NCBI RefSeq assembly: GCF_003633895.1
Contig: NZ_RBID01000001.1
Coordinates: 62,001 to 126,000 of the forward strand
Source of the DNA: Vogesella indigofera
GTDB taxonomy: Bacteria; Pseudomonadota; Gammaproteobacteria; Burkholderiales; Chromobacteriaceae
Direction: 5' to 3'
Length of the DNA stretch: 64,000 nt
The position numbers and the translations under genes are program-made. Under the pieces are notes generated by a model. The model was not told the origin of the DNA, did not search any database, and saw nothing but the letters and a program-made list of their open reading frames with translations. The stretch's first letter is position 1; each line of letters starts with the position of its first letter. Positions 21,574 through 30,167 of this stretch are shown here, one piece after another.

Positions 21574-21960
21574 TCAGTCTTCGCGATTGCGCATGAAGTC
21601 GGCGGTGTTGTAGAACGCCTCCAGCAGCCTGGCCTTCAGCCAGTCCTCGCACACCAGCTCGTTCACCGCCTGCGTCATGCACTGCATCCACTGGTCGCGC
21701 GCCTCGCCATCCACTGCGAACGGCATGTGCCGCTGCCGCAGCCGCGGGTGGCCGAAGGTATCCATGAACAGCGGCGGGCCGCCCAGCCAGCCGGAGAGGA
21801 ACATGTACAGCTTCTCGCGCGAGGCGGTCAGATCTGCCGGATGCATGTCGCGCAGCGGCTTCACCGCCGGATCGGCGTCCATGATGTCGTAGAAGCGGTC
21901 AGTCAGCCAGCGCACCACGCCGGCGCCGCCGAGCAGCTCGTAAGGGGTCATTTCCTGCAT
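21574..21960 (-). CDS. Group II truncated hemoglobin
   Basis: 2-on-2 globin of the trHbO/YjbI class, 128 residues. Family marks include YELLGGAGVVRWLTDRFYDIM, the F-helix His in RLRQRHMPF and the group II Trp in DQWMQCM. Such proteins bind oxygen or NO and are tied to redox or nitrosative stress, but the physiological role here cannot be read. It lies 48 bp after cheR on the same strand and may be co-transcribed with it. Confidence 0.9.
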   Translation of the reverse strand: MQEMTPYELLGGAGVVRWLTDRFYDIMDADPAVKPLRDMHPADLTASREKLYMFLSGWLGGPPLFMDTFGHPRLRQRHMPFAVDGEARDQWMQCMTQAVNELVCEDWLKARLLEAFYNTADFMRNRED

Positions 21961-22008
21961 GTTGTTCCTTGCCGCGGGCGCTGCCCGCGTGAATATCAGT
22001 GCGCCCGA

Positions 22009-22866
22009 TTACGCCCGGGCCCGGGCCAGCTCGTACACCGTCTTGCCGCGCAGGGTGAAATAGTCCGCGGCAAAGTAGAAGTTCTCGGAGTGGCCGACAA
22101 ACAGCAGACCGTGCGCCTTCAGCAGCGGGTGGAATTTCTTCAACACCGCCAGCTGGGTGTCACGGTCGAAATAGATCATCACGTTGCGACAGAAGATCGC
22201 GTCGAACTGCTTGCGCTGCGCCCAGTTGGCGTCCACCAGGTTCAGCCGCGAGAAGGTAATCATCTCGCGCAGCTGCGCCTTGGCCTGGTAGTTGCCATCC
22301 GGCAGCTTGTCGAAGTAGCGCGCGGCATGACCGGCCGGCAGGCGCGAGATCTTGTCGGCGCTGTAGATCCCCTTGCGGCCAACCTCCAGCACGCTGGTAT
22401 CGAGGTCGGTAGCCTGGATCTGGATGCGGCTGCCACTGCCCAGCGCTTCCAGCGCGGCGATCGCGATCGAGTACGGTTCTTCGCCGGTCGACGACGCCGC
22501 ACACCAGATAGTGATCTCGCCCTTGCCGGCCAGCGTCTTCAGGTGCGCCGCCAGGATCTGGAAATGGTGCTCCTCGCGAAAGAAGAAGGTCAGGTTGGTG
22601 GTCAGCGCGTTGACGAACTGCTCGAACTCGCGCTTGCCGGCGATCGACTGCAGGAAGTCGATATAGGCGGCGAAGCTGTTCAGCTTCAGCTCGCGGATGC
22701 GGCGCACCAGCCGGCCGTAAACCATGTCCTTCTTGGTCGGGTTCAGCGCAATGCCGGCTTCCTTGTAGATCAGCTGCCGAATGCGCTCGAACTCCTGGTC
22801 GCTGAAGGCGAACTCGCGGGTGAAGTCGATCTTGGGCAGAATGATGGGCGGCATCTTGTTTTGCAT
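22009..22866 (-). CDS. cheR: Chemotaxis protein methyltransferase CheR
   Basis: SAM-dependent methyltransferase that methylates glutamates of chemoreceptors. 285 residues: N-terminal all-helical CheR_N domain (FERIRQLIYKEAGIALNPTKK, REFEQFVNALTTNLTFFFREE), then the Rossmann domain with WCAASSTGEEPYSIAI and FDAIFCRNVMIYFD. The usual ACSTGEEPYS is ASSTGEEPYS here. No other che gene is nearby, so this is an orphan CheR; the methylated receptor is unknown. An exact repeat copy is read EVGRKG. The start follows AGGG 9 bases upstream; a longer frame crosses the erpA terminator. Confidence 0.92.
   Translation of the reverse strand: MQNKMPPIILPKIDFTREFAFSDQEFERIRQLIYKEAGIALNPTKKDMVYGRLVRRIRELKLNSFAAYIDFLQSIAGKREFEQFVNALTTNLTFFFREEHHFQILAAHLKTLAGKGEITIWCAASSTGEEPYSIAIAALEALGSGSRIQIQATDLDTSVLEVGRKGIYSADKISRLPAGHAARYFDKLPDGNYQAKAQLREMITFSRLNLVDANWAQRKQFDAIFCRNVMIYFDRDTQLAVLKKFHPLLKAHGLLFVGHSENFYFAADYFTLRGKTVYELARARA
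22373..22383 (-). repeat. Dispersed repeat, exact core
   Basis: CTTGCGGCCAACCT inside cheR, read VGRK in the coding frame, not the common AAN frame. Confidence 0.84.
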
Positions 22867-22887
22867 CGTTAGGACCCTGAAGTTGAA

Positions 22888-22912
22888 AAACCCGGACACC
22901 AGGTCCGGGTTT
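22888..22912 (-). terminator. Terminator after erpA
   Basis: AAACCCGGAC and GTCCGGGTTT with a 5-base loop; T-run on the minus strand. Confidence 0.88.
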
Positions 22913-22933
22913 CAGGTGCTGGCAATGCCGTAC

Positions 22934-23284
22934 TTATACCGAAAAGGACGAGCCGCAGCCACAAGTGGTCTCAGCATTCGGATTGCGAATCACGAACTGC
23001 GAACCTTCGATGCTTTCCTGGTAGTCGATTTCGGCGCCGACCAGATACTGGTAGCTCATCGGATCGACCAGGAACACCACGCCTTCACGTTCGATGGTGG
23101 TGTCGTCTTCGTTGGCAATCTCGTCAAAGGTAAAGCCGTACTGGAAGCCAGAACAGCCACCGCCGGTGACGAACACACGCAGTTTCAGGTCAGGATTACC
23201 TTCTTCAGCCACCAGGTCACGCACTTTGGCGCAGGCGCTGTCGGTAAAGTTGATCGGGGACAGGGTTTCAGCAGCAGCAGTCAT
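22934..23284 (-). CDS. erpA: Iron-sulfur cluster insertion protein ErpA
   Basis: A-type carrier that delivers [4Fe-4S] clusters to target apoproteins. 116 residues. The three conserved cysteines are in [11 protein letters not shown] and [31 protein letters not shown] is the likely start. It follows argC but has its own 90-bp upstream gap with a good match to an IscR type 1 site. Several likely client proteins (complex I, QueG, MutY) are encoded in this window. Confidence 0.94.
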   Translation of the reverse strand: MTAAAETLSPINFTDSACAKVRDLVAEEGNPDLKLRVFVTGGGCSGFQYGFTFDEIANEDDTTIEREGVVFLVDPMSYQYLVGAEIDYQESIEGSQFVIRNPNAETTCGCGSSFSV

Positions 23285-23326
23285 TTTAAGCCTCACGGTA
23301 CAGGACAGGCCGCAAGACGGCCTTTC

Positions 23327-23349
23327 ATCCTACTATTTTAGTCGGATAT
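23327..23349 (-). promoter_or_regulatory. Candidate IscR type 1 binding site upstream of erpA
   Basis: On the minus strand the site reads ATATCCGACT-AAAA-TAGTAGGAT. It matches the E. coli type 1 consensus (ATASYYGACTRWWWYAGTCRRSTAT) at nearly all positions, mismatching at three. In E. coli erpA is under IscR control. The exact promoter elements were not resolved. Confidence 0.55.
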
Positions 23350-23374
23350 TGGGTCGTCTGGCGAGTCTTCAAGT

Positions 23375-24418
23375 TCAGGGCAGCAAGGGCACGATGTCCA
23401 GACCGGCATTTTCCGGCAACCCGAACATCAGGTTCATCACCTGTACCGACTGGCCGGACGCCCCTTTCACCAGATTATCCTCCACCACCAGGATGATCAG
23501 CAAATCGCCATTGCCTGGGCGATGCACCGCGATACGCGCGGTATTGCCGCCGCGCACCGAGCGGGTTTCCGGGCAGCTGCCGGCCGGCATCACATCGACG
23601 AACGGTTCGGCGGCAAAGCGCTGCTCGAACAGCTGCTGGTAGTCAACATCGCGGCCTTCCGGCTTGATGCGGGCGTAGATGGTGGAATGAATGCCGCGAA
23701 TCATCGGTGTCAGGTGCGGCACGAAGGTCAGCTTCACCGGTGCGCCATGGATCAGCGACAGACCCTGCTCGATCTCCGGCGAGTGGCGGTGCCCTTTCAC
23801 GCCGTAGGCCTTGAAGTTGTCGGCCGACTCGGCAAACAGGGTACCGACCTCGGCCTTGCGCCCGGCGCCGGAGACACCGGACTTGCAGTCGGCGATCAGG
23901 GTGCTGGTTTCGACATACTGCTTGCCGCCTTCCAGCAGCGGCAACAACCCCAGCTGCACCGAGGTCGGGTAGCAGCCGGCCATGCCGATCAGGCGTGCGC
24001 GCTTGATCGCGTCGCGGTTCACTTCCGGCAGGCCGTAGACCGCCTCGGCCAGCAGGTCGGTGCAACTGTGCTCCATCGCGTACCACTTGGCGAACTCGGC
24101 TGGGTCTTTCAGGCGGAAGTCGGCGGCCAGGTCGATGACCTTGACCCCGGCTTCCAGCAGCTCGCGTGCCTGCGCCATCGCCACCCCGTGCGGCGTGGCG
24201 AAAAACACCACGTCGCAGGCTTTCAGGTCTGTTTCATCCGGTGTGGAAAAGGCGATGTCGACACGACCGCGCAGCGACGGGAACATCTCGGCGACCTTCA
24301 TCCCCGCTTCCTTGCGTGAAGTGACGGCGGTCACCTTGGCCGAAGGATGGTTGGCCAACAGACGCAAAAGCTCCACGCCGGTATACCCGGTGCCGCCGAC
24401 AATGCCCACCTTGATCAT
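23375..24418 (-). CDS. argC: N-acetyl-gamma-glutamyl-phosphate reductase
   Basis: NADPH-dependent reductase of the third step of arginine synthesis. 347 residues. The N-terminal Rossmann motif [18 protein letters not shown] and the catalytic Cys in [17 protein letters not shown] are clear, with [17 protein letters not shown] and the His-bearing [13 protein letters not shown] behind. This is the standard type 1 enzyme. It stands alone between the S9/L13 genes and erpA. Confidence 0.95.
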   Translation of the reverse strand: MIKVGIVGGTGYTGVELLRLLANHPSAKVTAVTSRKEAGMKVAEMFPSLRGRVDIAFSTPDETDLKACDVVFFATPHGVAMAQARELLEAGVKVIDLAADFRLKDPAEFAKWYAMEHSCTDLLAEAVYGLPEVNRDAIKRARLIGMAGCYPTSVQLGLLPLLEGGKQYVETSTLIADCKSGVSGAGRKAEVGTLFAESADNFKAYGVKGHRHSPEIEQGLSLIHGAPVKLTFVPHLTPMIRGIHSTIYARIKPEGRDVDYQQLFEQRFAAEPFVDVMPAGSCPETRSVRGGNTARIAVHRPGNGDLLIILVVEDNLVKGASGQSVQVMNLMFGLPENAGLDIVPLLP

Positions 24419-24494
24419 GCTGCGCTCCTAACAATATAAAAAAATGTCGCAAAGGCGACATGGTAAGGAGTGCGACAAGGCATTGCAACAAAGA

Positions 24495-24522
24495 AAAAAG
24501 CCACCCTGCTGGGTGGCTTTTT
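24495..24522 (-). terminator. Terminator after rpsI
   Basis: AAAAAGCCACCC and GGGTGGCTTTTT with loop TGCT. Confidence 0.93.
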
Positions 24523-24539
24523 CGATCGGTACAAACAGA

Positions 24540-24932
24540 TTAACGCTTGGAGAACTGTTTGCGACGACGTGCCTTGCGGAAGCCGACTTTCTTACGTTCA
24601 ACTTCACGGGCATCGCGGGTAACGAAGCCGGCGTGCGACAGGGTCGGTTTCAGTTCAGCACTGAAGTCAACCAGAGCGCGGGTGATACCGTGACGGATCG
24701 CACCAGCCTGGCCAGTTTCGCCACCACCGCATACGTTCACCATGATGTCGAAGGACTCGAGGTGATCGGTGATTTGCAGTGGCTGACGGATTACCATGCG
24801 GCCAGTTTCGCGAGCGAAGTACTGGTCAACAGGCTTGCCGTTAACGATGATCTGGCCGGAGCCTTTTTGCATGAACACACGAGCTACAGAGCTCTTGCGA
24901 CGGCCGGTACCGTAGTAATATTTACCGTTCAT
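24540..24932 (-). CDS. rpsI: 30S ribosomal protein S9
   Basis: 130-residue S9, a small-subunit protein whose C-terminal tail reaches the P-site tRNA. The start [20 protein letters not shown] and the basic end [13 protein letters not shown] are diagnostic. Second gene of rplM-rpsI, 17 bp after rplM. Confidence 0.98.
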   Translation of the reverse strand: MNGKYYYGTGRRKSSVARVFMQKGSGQIIVNGKPVDQYFARETGRMVIRQPLQITDHLESFDIMVNVCGGGETGQAGAIRHGITRALVDFSAELKPTLSHAGFVTRDAREVERKKVGFRKARRRKQFSKR

Positions 24933-24949
24933 CTATTAATTGCCTCTGA

Positions 24950-25378
24950 TCAGATTTCCAGCACTTTAGGCTGTTGCGCGGTGTGTGGATGCTCGGTGCC
25001 GGCGTAAACCTTGAGCTTCTTGATCATCGCGTAACCCAGCGGACCCTTAGGCAGCATGCCTTTTACGGCTTTCTCCAGAACGCGCTCAGGGAACTTGTCT
25101 TGCAGTTCGGTGAAGTTGCGCTCGTAGATACCACCAGGGTAGCCAGAGTGGCGATAGTATTTCTTGTCCAGTGCCTTGTTACCGGTTACGCGCAGTTTTT
25201 CTGCGTTAACGACAACAATGTAATCACCAGTATCAACGTGCGGAGTGAACTCCGGCTTATGCTTGCCACGTAGGCGGCGTGCGATTTCAGCGGCAAGACG
25301 GCCCAACACCTTGTCTTCGGCGTCGACCACAAACCACTCGCGCTTTACCTCATGCGGCTTGGCAGAAAAGGTCTTCAT
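24950..25378 (-). CDS. rplM: 50S ribosomal protein L13
   Basis: 142-residue L13, an early large-subunit assembly protein. The start [20 protein letters not shown], the core [20 protein letters not shown] and [20 protein letters not shown] are diagnostic. Leads the rplM-rpsI operon behind a near-consensus promoter. Confidence 0.98.
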   Translation of the reverse strand: MKTFSAKPHEVKREWFVVDAEDKVLGRLAAEIARRLRGKHKPEFTPHVDTGDYIVVVNAEKLRVTGNKALDKKYYRHSGYPGGIYERNFTELQDKFPERVLEKAVKGMLPKGPLGYAMIKKLKVYAGTEHPHTAQQPKVLEI

Positions 25379-25412
25379 GGAACTCTACCATCGTAATTCT
25401 TGAAAGTTCCGG

Positions 25413-25441
25413 AGTCTATTACAAGACTATTTCGCTGTCAA
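25413..25441 (-). promoter_or_regulatory. rplM-rpsI promoter
   Basis: Perfect TTGACA (25441-25436) and TAGACT (25418-25413) on the minus strand, 17-bp spacer, about 35 bases upstream of rplM. Confidence 0.7.
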
Positions 25442-25690
25442 ACCGAAGCTGGCTTTCGCCTAGGAATCGCGACCAAAAACACCCGCCGCGGCAACAGAAT
25501 GTGGACAACAGGCAAAAAAAGGGCGCAACCAAGAGACTGATCGCGCCAAGTTCCACCTTATAGAAGGAGGATGGAGGAGACAACACCAAAACGCACACGA
25601 TATGCAACGTCCTGATGCAGTTGTGATTATGGTGACCCGATTCGGGTTTTGCAAGTTTTTTTGTGCAGCGCAGTATAAGTTGCGCCACAG
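25442..25690. other. Gap between rplM promoter and deoD, no gene seen
   Basis: It holds the deoD terminator (listed separately) and A/T-rich sequence upstream of rplM. No convincing reading frame is present. Confidence 0.5.
25514..25547 (-). terminator. Probable terminator after deoD
   Basis: On the minus strand GGCGCGA pairs with TTGCGCC (one G-U), loop of about 12 bases, then seven T residues. Confidence 0.65.
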
Positions 25691-25700
25691 TGCGGCCAAC
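25691..25700 (-). repeat. Dispersed repeat, 10-mer core, decayed pair
   Basis: TGCGGCCAAC followed by TGTGGCCGAC, which looks like a decayed opposite-strand partner, 29 bases after the deoD stop. Confidence 0.6.
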
Positions 25701-25729
25701 TGTGGCCGACATGCCGCAGCCGGCACCAC

Positions 25730-26446
25730 TCAATCCAGCTGCAGCGCGGTCTCCAGCGCGATTTCCATCATGTCGTGGAAGCTGTTCTGGCGGGCTTCGG
25801 CATCCATCGCCTCCCCGGTCGGAATCACATCCGACACCGTGAGCATGGCCAGCGCACGGGCACCATATTGCGCCGCAACACCGTAAATACCGGCCACTTC
25901 CATCTCCACCGCGTTGACATTCATGCCCCTGAGCACGTCCAGCAGCGGCGGCTGCACACCGTAGAACAGGTCGGTGGAGAACACGTTGCCGACCCGCACC
26001 GGCTTGCCCAGCCGCGCGGCGACCTCCACCGCGGTGCGCAGCACCTCGAAGTCGGCGATGGCGGCAAAGTCGTGATCCAGCAGACGCATGCGGTTGACCT
26101 TGCTGTCGGTGCAGGCGCCCATGGCGATCACCACCTCGCGCAGCCCGAGGCGCGCGCCATCCACCGAGCCGCAGGAGCCGATGCGGATCAGGGTGCCCAC
26201 GCCGTAGTCCTTGATCAGCTCGGTGGCGTAGATGCTGGCCGATGGAATGCCCATGCCGTGCGCCATCACCGACAGCCGCTTGCCGCGGTAGCTGCCGGTG
26301 TAGCCGAACACGTTGCGCACGCTGGTGACCTGCACCGCGTCCTGCAGATAGGTCTCCGCGATCAGCCTGGCCCGCAGCGGGTCGCCCGGCATCAGTACGA
26401 TGTCGGCAAAATCGCCGGCTGCGGCGCCGATATGCGGTGTCGCCAT
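25730..26446 (-). CDS. deoD: Purine nucleoside phosphorylase, DeoD type
   Basis: Hexameric phosphorylase that splits purine (deoxy)nucleosides to base and (deoxy)ribose-1-phosphate for salvage. 238 residues, closely like E. coli Deo[62 protein letters not shown], the substrate motif [13 protein letters not shown] and the catalytic Asp in [11 protein letters not shown]. No other deo gene is adjacent. A degenerate repeat pair follows its stop. Confidence 0.95.
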   Translation of the reverse strand: MATPHIGAAAGDFADIVLMPGDPLRARLIAETYLQDAVQVTSVRNVFGYTGSYRGKRLSVMAHGMGIPSASIYATELIKDYGVGTLIRIGSCGSVDGARLGLREVVIAMGACTDSKVNRMRLLDHDFAAIADFEVLRTAVEVAARLGKPVRVGNVFSTDLFYGVQPPLLDVLRGMNVNAVEMEVAGIYGVAAQYGARALAMLTVSDVIPTGEAMDAEARQNSFHDMMEIALETALQLD

Positions 26447-26670
26447 GTTTGCTCTCCTGTGTCATGCCGCCATACGCAACAGGCCGCCATGCCGCCTGCG
26501 GCCCGGAGTGCGGCCCATGCTTGCCATGATAGCGCGGTGCCCGGCAAGCGCCAGCGCTGTCGCCGGCCGCGGCCTGACCTTACCTGTACCACGGAAACAG
26601 GCCACCATACTGCCGCTGGGGCATTGCGCGCAGCTGGTGACGGATCATTGGCTGCCAACGCCGCAAACAA

Positions 26671-26707
26671 GACAAGGTTGGCCGCAACGCTTGCGGCCAA
26701 CCTTGTC
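26671..26707 (-). terminator. Terminator formed by an inverted repeat pair after relA
   Basis: GACAAGGTTGGCCGCAA and TTGCGGCCAACCTTGTC, two exact repeat copies with a CGC loop, 28 bases past the relA stop. The T-run on the minus strand is broken (TTGTCTTGTTT). Confidence 0.75.
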
Positions 26708-26734
26708 GGGTACGACAACCTGTGTGGCCGGCGG

Positions 26735-28942
26735 CTACACGCGGCGCGCTTCCTGCACGCCGCGCACTTCCATCAGGTGTGCCAGCACGCGGCTGATGTC
26801 GCGTACGTGGCGCACCTCCAGCGTGAAGCGCAAGCGCGCCTTCTGTTCGCGTGACAGGGTGTTGACGCCGATCACGTTCAGCTTCTCGCGCGAGAACACG
26901 TCGGAGATGTCGCGCAACAGCCCCGGGCGGTCGCTGGCGAGGATGTCGATGTCGATCGGGAATACGCTGCCTTTCTGCTCCCCCCAGTCGGCGGCGATCA
27001 GCCGCTCCGGCACGTCCGCCGACAGCCGCTTCAGCGTGATGCAGCTGCTGCGGTGGATGGAGATGCCGCGGCCCTTGGTGACGAAGCCGACCACGCTGTC
27101 CGGCGGCGCCGGGCGGCAGCACTTGGCCAGCACCGTCATCAGGTTGCCGACGCCCTCGATCAGCACACCGCCTGCGTCGTGGCCGCCGCGGCTGCGACGC
27201 ACGATGTCTTCCGGATTGACGTCCGGCGGTGGCGGCGGCGCAAAGCTGACGAAGGCCTGGTTGACGGCGCGGGTACCCAGCTCACCGTGGCCCAGCGCGG
27301 CGTAGACCTCGTCCAGCTTGTCGTAGCCCAGCTTTTCCGCCACCTGCGCCAGGTTAGGCTGCACCCCGGGATGGCGCGCCAGTTCGCGCTCGAAGATGTG
27401 GCGCCCGGTTTCGCGCACCGCGTCGAGGTTCTGCTGGCGGATGTACTGGCGGATCTTGGAGATGGCGCGATGGCTCTTGACCCAGCCTTCGTGCAGCCAG
27501 TTCACCGACGGGCCGCCCTCCTTCGCGGTCAGCACCTCGACGCGCTGGCCGTTCTGCAGCGGCGTCGACAGCGGCACGATGTGGCCCTCGACCTTGGCGC
27601 CACGGCAGTGGTGGCCGACGTCGGTATGCAGCGCGTAGGCAAAATCGATGGCGGTGGCGCCCTGCGGCAGTGCCAGCACCCGCCCCTGCGGCGTCAGCAC
27701 GTAGATGGTGTCGGCGAACAGCTCGGTCTTGAACGCGTCGGCCAGCCCCTCGCGGTCGGAGCCGGACATGTCCTCGCGCCAGTCCAGCAGCTGGCGCAGC
27801 CAGGAGATCTTCTCCTCGTACTGGCTGTCACCCTTGCCGCCTTCCTTGTAGCGCCAGTGCGCGGCAACGCCGAATTCGGCGTGCTCGTGCATCTCGAAGG
27901 TGCGGATCTGCACCTCGACCACGCGGTCTTCCGGACCGATCACCGCGGTGTGCAGGCTGCGGTAGTCGTTGGCTTTCGGGTTGCTGATGTAGTCGTCGAA
28001 TTCGCCGGGTATCGGCTGCCACATGCTGTGGATCAGGCCGAGCACGGTGTAGCAGTCCTGCAGTTTTTCCACCAGGATGCGCACCGCACGGATGTCGTAC
28101 AGCTCGGAGAAGTCGAGCTTTTTCTTCTTCATCTTCTTCCAGATGGAGAAGATGTGCTTAGGCCGGCCAGCGACGTCCCCCTTGACCCCGGCCTGGCGCA
28201 GCTCGCCGCGCAGGGTGTCCAGCACCCGCTCGATGTAGTCGATGCGCTCCAGACGCCTCTCGTCGAGCAGCCTGGCGATCTTCTTGTAGTTGTCCGGATC
28301 GGTGTGGCGGAAGCCGAGGTCTTCCAGCTCCCACTTGATCTGCCACACGCCGAGGCGGTTGGCCAGCGGCGCGAACAGCTCCAGCGTCTCGCGCGCGATC
28401 TGGCGACGGATGCCCTCGTCGCACTGCGGCAGGTAGTGCATGGTCTGCGTGCGCCACGCCAGCTTGATCAGCACCACGCGGATGTCGGCCACCATCGCCA
28501 GCAGCATCTTGCGCATGGTTTCCGCCTGCCGCGCGCTGTCTTCCGGGGTGGCAAACCTGTCGATGCGCGCGATCTCGGTGAGGCGGCGCACGCGGTTGCC
28601 GCCCTCTACCAGCGTCAGCACGGTGCGGTTGAACGCCTTGGGCAGCCACTCCTGCCAGTCGGCGCGGTAGTCCGGCACCGCGAACAGCAGCGTGGCGACG
28701 ATGGCGTCGGTCAGCAGGTTGAGGTCGGCGACGATCGCCGCCGCCGCCACCGCGTGGCTGAATACGTCCTCCCCGGTGTGCGGCAGCTTCTTGTCGCGGT
28801 ACAGCTCGCGCGCCGCGGCAAACGCCTTTTCCAGCATCGCCATGTCGTCGGGCGCGACCGAACTGGACAGCTGCGCCAGCCAGCGCCCCGGATCGGCCGC
28901 ATCGGCCAGCGTATCGGCAACAGATCGAACAACGGAAACCAT
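26735..28942 (-). CDS. relA: GTP pyrophosphokinase RelA (hydrolase-inactive type)
   Basis: Ribosome-associated (p)ppGpp synthetase of the stringent response. 735 residues: degenerate HD hydrolase domain (about 50-200), synthetase domain (about 240-380), TGS domain (IYVLTPQGRVLALPQGATAIDFA), zinc-finger/CC region and C-terminal ACT/RRM domain. Where SpoT has the metal-binding His-Asp pair this protein has LLFAVPDY, so hydrolysis is lost. The synthetase carries the acidic EFDD signature of monofunctional RelA (about residue 313) and NDYRSLHTAVIG. A separate SpoT should exist elsewhere in the genome. Confidence 0.94.
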   Translation of the reverse strand: MVSVVRSVADTLADAADPGRWLAQLSSSVAPDDMAMLEKAFAAARELYRDKKLPHTGEDVFSHAVAAAAIVADLNLLTDAIVATLLFAVPDYRADWQEWLPKAFNRTVLTLVEGGNRVRRLTEIARIDRFATPEDSARQAETMRKMLLAMVADIRVVLIKLAWRTQTMHYLPQCDEGIRRQIARETLELFAPLANRLGVWQIKWELEDLGFRHTDPDNYKKIARLLDERRLERIDYIERVLDTLRGELRQAGVKGDVAGRPKHIFSIWKKMKKKKLDFSELYDIRAVRILVEKLQDCYTVLGLIHSMWQPIPGEFDDYISNPKANDYRSLHTAVIGPEDRVVEVQIRTFEMHEHAEFGVAAHWRYKEGGKGDSQYEEKISWLRQLLDWREDMSGSDREGLADAFKTELFADTIYVLTPQGRVLALPQGATAIDFAYALHTDVGHHCRGAKVEGHIVPLSTPLQNGQRVEVLTAKEGGPSVNWLHEGWVKSHRAISKIRQYIRQQNLDAVRETGRHIFERELARHPGVQPNLAQVAEKLGYDKLDEVYAALGHGELGTRAVNQAFVSFAPPPPPDVNPEDIVRRSRGGHDAGGVLIEGVGNLMTVLAKCCRPAPPDSVVGFVTKGRGISIHRSSCITLKRLSADVPERLIAADWGEQKGSVFPIDIDILASDRPGLLRDISDVFSREKLNVIGVNTLSREQKARLRFTLEVRHVRDISRVLAHLMEVRGVQEARRV

Positions 28943-28981
28943 GGTCTAGTCTTTCACCCTGCCTGTGATGGCGTATCGGGG

Positions 28982-30052
28982 TTAATCATTGGTGGCGCCT
29001 GCCGGCGACTGCAAGGCCTGCAACAGCAATTTGCGTACCGGTGTCGGCACCCCGGCGTCCAGCGCCTGCGCCAGCGGCAGCCAGACATGGCCGTCTTCGG
29101 CGCAATGGCTTGCGGCCAAGCTTTGCAGCGGCACGCACTGCGGCGTGATGGTGAGGCGAAAATGGGTAAACACGTGCCGCAATTCCGGCCACACCGGCAG
29201 CAACTCGCCGTCGCCGTTGTCCGCCAGCCAGTCGGCAATCGCCAGCGTGGACTCGAACTCCGGCAGCGACAGCAGACCGCCCCAGATGCCGGAAGGCGGC
29301 CGGCGCTGCAACAGCACCTGTCCCTGGTGCAGCGCGATCAGCATCACCGTCTCCCGCTGCGGCTGCACCTTTTTCGGCTTGCGCTGCGGCAGCTCGGCGG
29401 TGCGACCGTCACGGGCGGCGACGCAACCGTCCGCCATCGGACAGACGCCGCAGGCCGGGCGCGAGCGACTGCAGACGGTGGCGCCCAGATCCATCAGCCC
29501 CTGGGTGTAGGCAACCATGTCGCCGTCGGCGGCCGGCAGCAGGCTCTCCGCCAGCGTCCACAATTGCGCCTCCACCTTCTTGTCGCCGGGATAGCCGTCG
29601 ATGCCGAAACAGCGCGTCAGCACCCGTTTGACATTGCCGTCGAGTATGGTTTCACGCTGGCCGAAAGCAAAGGCGGCAATCGCCGCCGCGGTGGAACGGC
29701 CGATGCCGGGCAGCGTCTCGATCGCCTCGCGTCGCGCCGGAAACGCGCCGCCAAAGCCGGCCATCACCTGCTGCGCCGCCTTGTGCAGATTGCGGGCGCG
29801 GGTGTAGTAGCCGAGGCCGCTCCAGTGCGCCAGCACGTCTTCCACCGGCGCAGCGGCCAGCGTGGCCAGATCCGGGAAGCGCCCGAGGAAACGTGCGTAG
29901 TAGCCGAGCACCGTGCTCACCTGCGTCTGCTGCAGCATGATTTCCGACAGCCACACGCGATAGGGATCGCTGACCTGCCACGGCAAACCGTGCCGGCCGT
30001 GCTGTTTCTGCCAGGCGACTAGGCGCGCCGCAAACGCCGACTGCAAGGTCAT
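28982..30052 (-). CDS. mutY: A/G-specific adenine DNA glycosylase
   Basis: Removes adenine mispaired with 8-oxoguanine. 356 residues. Catalytic Glu37 is in SEIMLQQTQV, the helix-hairpin-helix is LPGIGRSTAAAI with Asp138 in ILDGNVKRV, and the [4Fe-4S] cluster cysteines are CSRSRPACGVCPMADGC. A NUDIX-like 8-oxoG recognition domain fills the C-terminal third. MTLQSAFAARLVAWQKQHGR is chosen as start by alignment; the frame extends 15 codons upstream. It precedes relA by 39 bp and is divergent from the THUMP methyltransferase. Confidence 0.95.
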   Translation of the reverse strand: MTLQSAFAARLVAWQKQHGRHGLPWQVSDPYRVWLSEIMLQQTQVSTVLGYYARFLGRFPDLATLAAAPVEDVLAHWSGLGYYTRARNLHKAAQQVMAGFGGAFPARREAIETLPGIGRSTAAAIAAFAFGQRETILDGNVKRVLTRCFGIDGYPGDKKVEAQLWTLAESLLPAADGDMVAYTQGLMDLGATVCSRSRPACGVCPMADGCVAARDGRTAELPQRKPKKVQPQRETVMLIALHQGQVLLQRRPPSGIWGGLLSLPEFESTLAIADWLADNGDGELLPVWPELRHVFTHFRLTITPQCVPLQSLAASHCAEDGHVWLPLAQALDAGVPTPVRKLLLQALQSPAGATND

Positions 30053-30167
30053 CGCATCATCCAATCCGAATCCAACCGGCCATGGTAAACCAATCATCCG
30101 CGACTACCAAGAAGTTGCCGGCGAAATCAGCTAGAATAGAGGATTGTTTTGAAAGGATTACCCTCAG

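Noticed and set aside
22009-22866. CheR considered as part of a chemotaxis operon
   Set aside because: No cheA, cheB, cheW or receptor gene is next to it; neighbours are a hemoglobin and erpA.
26392-26718. 108-residue frame between relA and deoD
   Set aside because: It runs through the relA terminator palindrome and has no homology that I recognise.
27053-30022. 989-residue open frame antisense to relA and mutY
   Set aside because: Composition is that of a shadow frame (His/Gln/Arg/Val rich), no motif, and both real genes have all catalytic residues.
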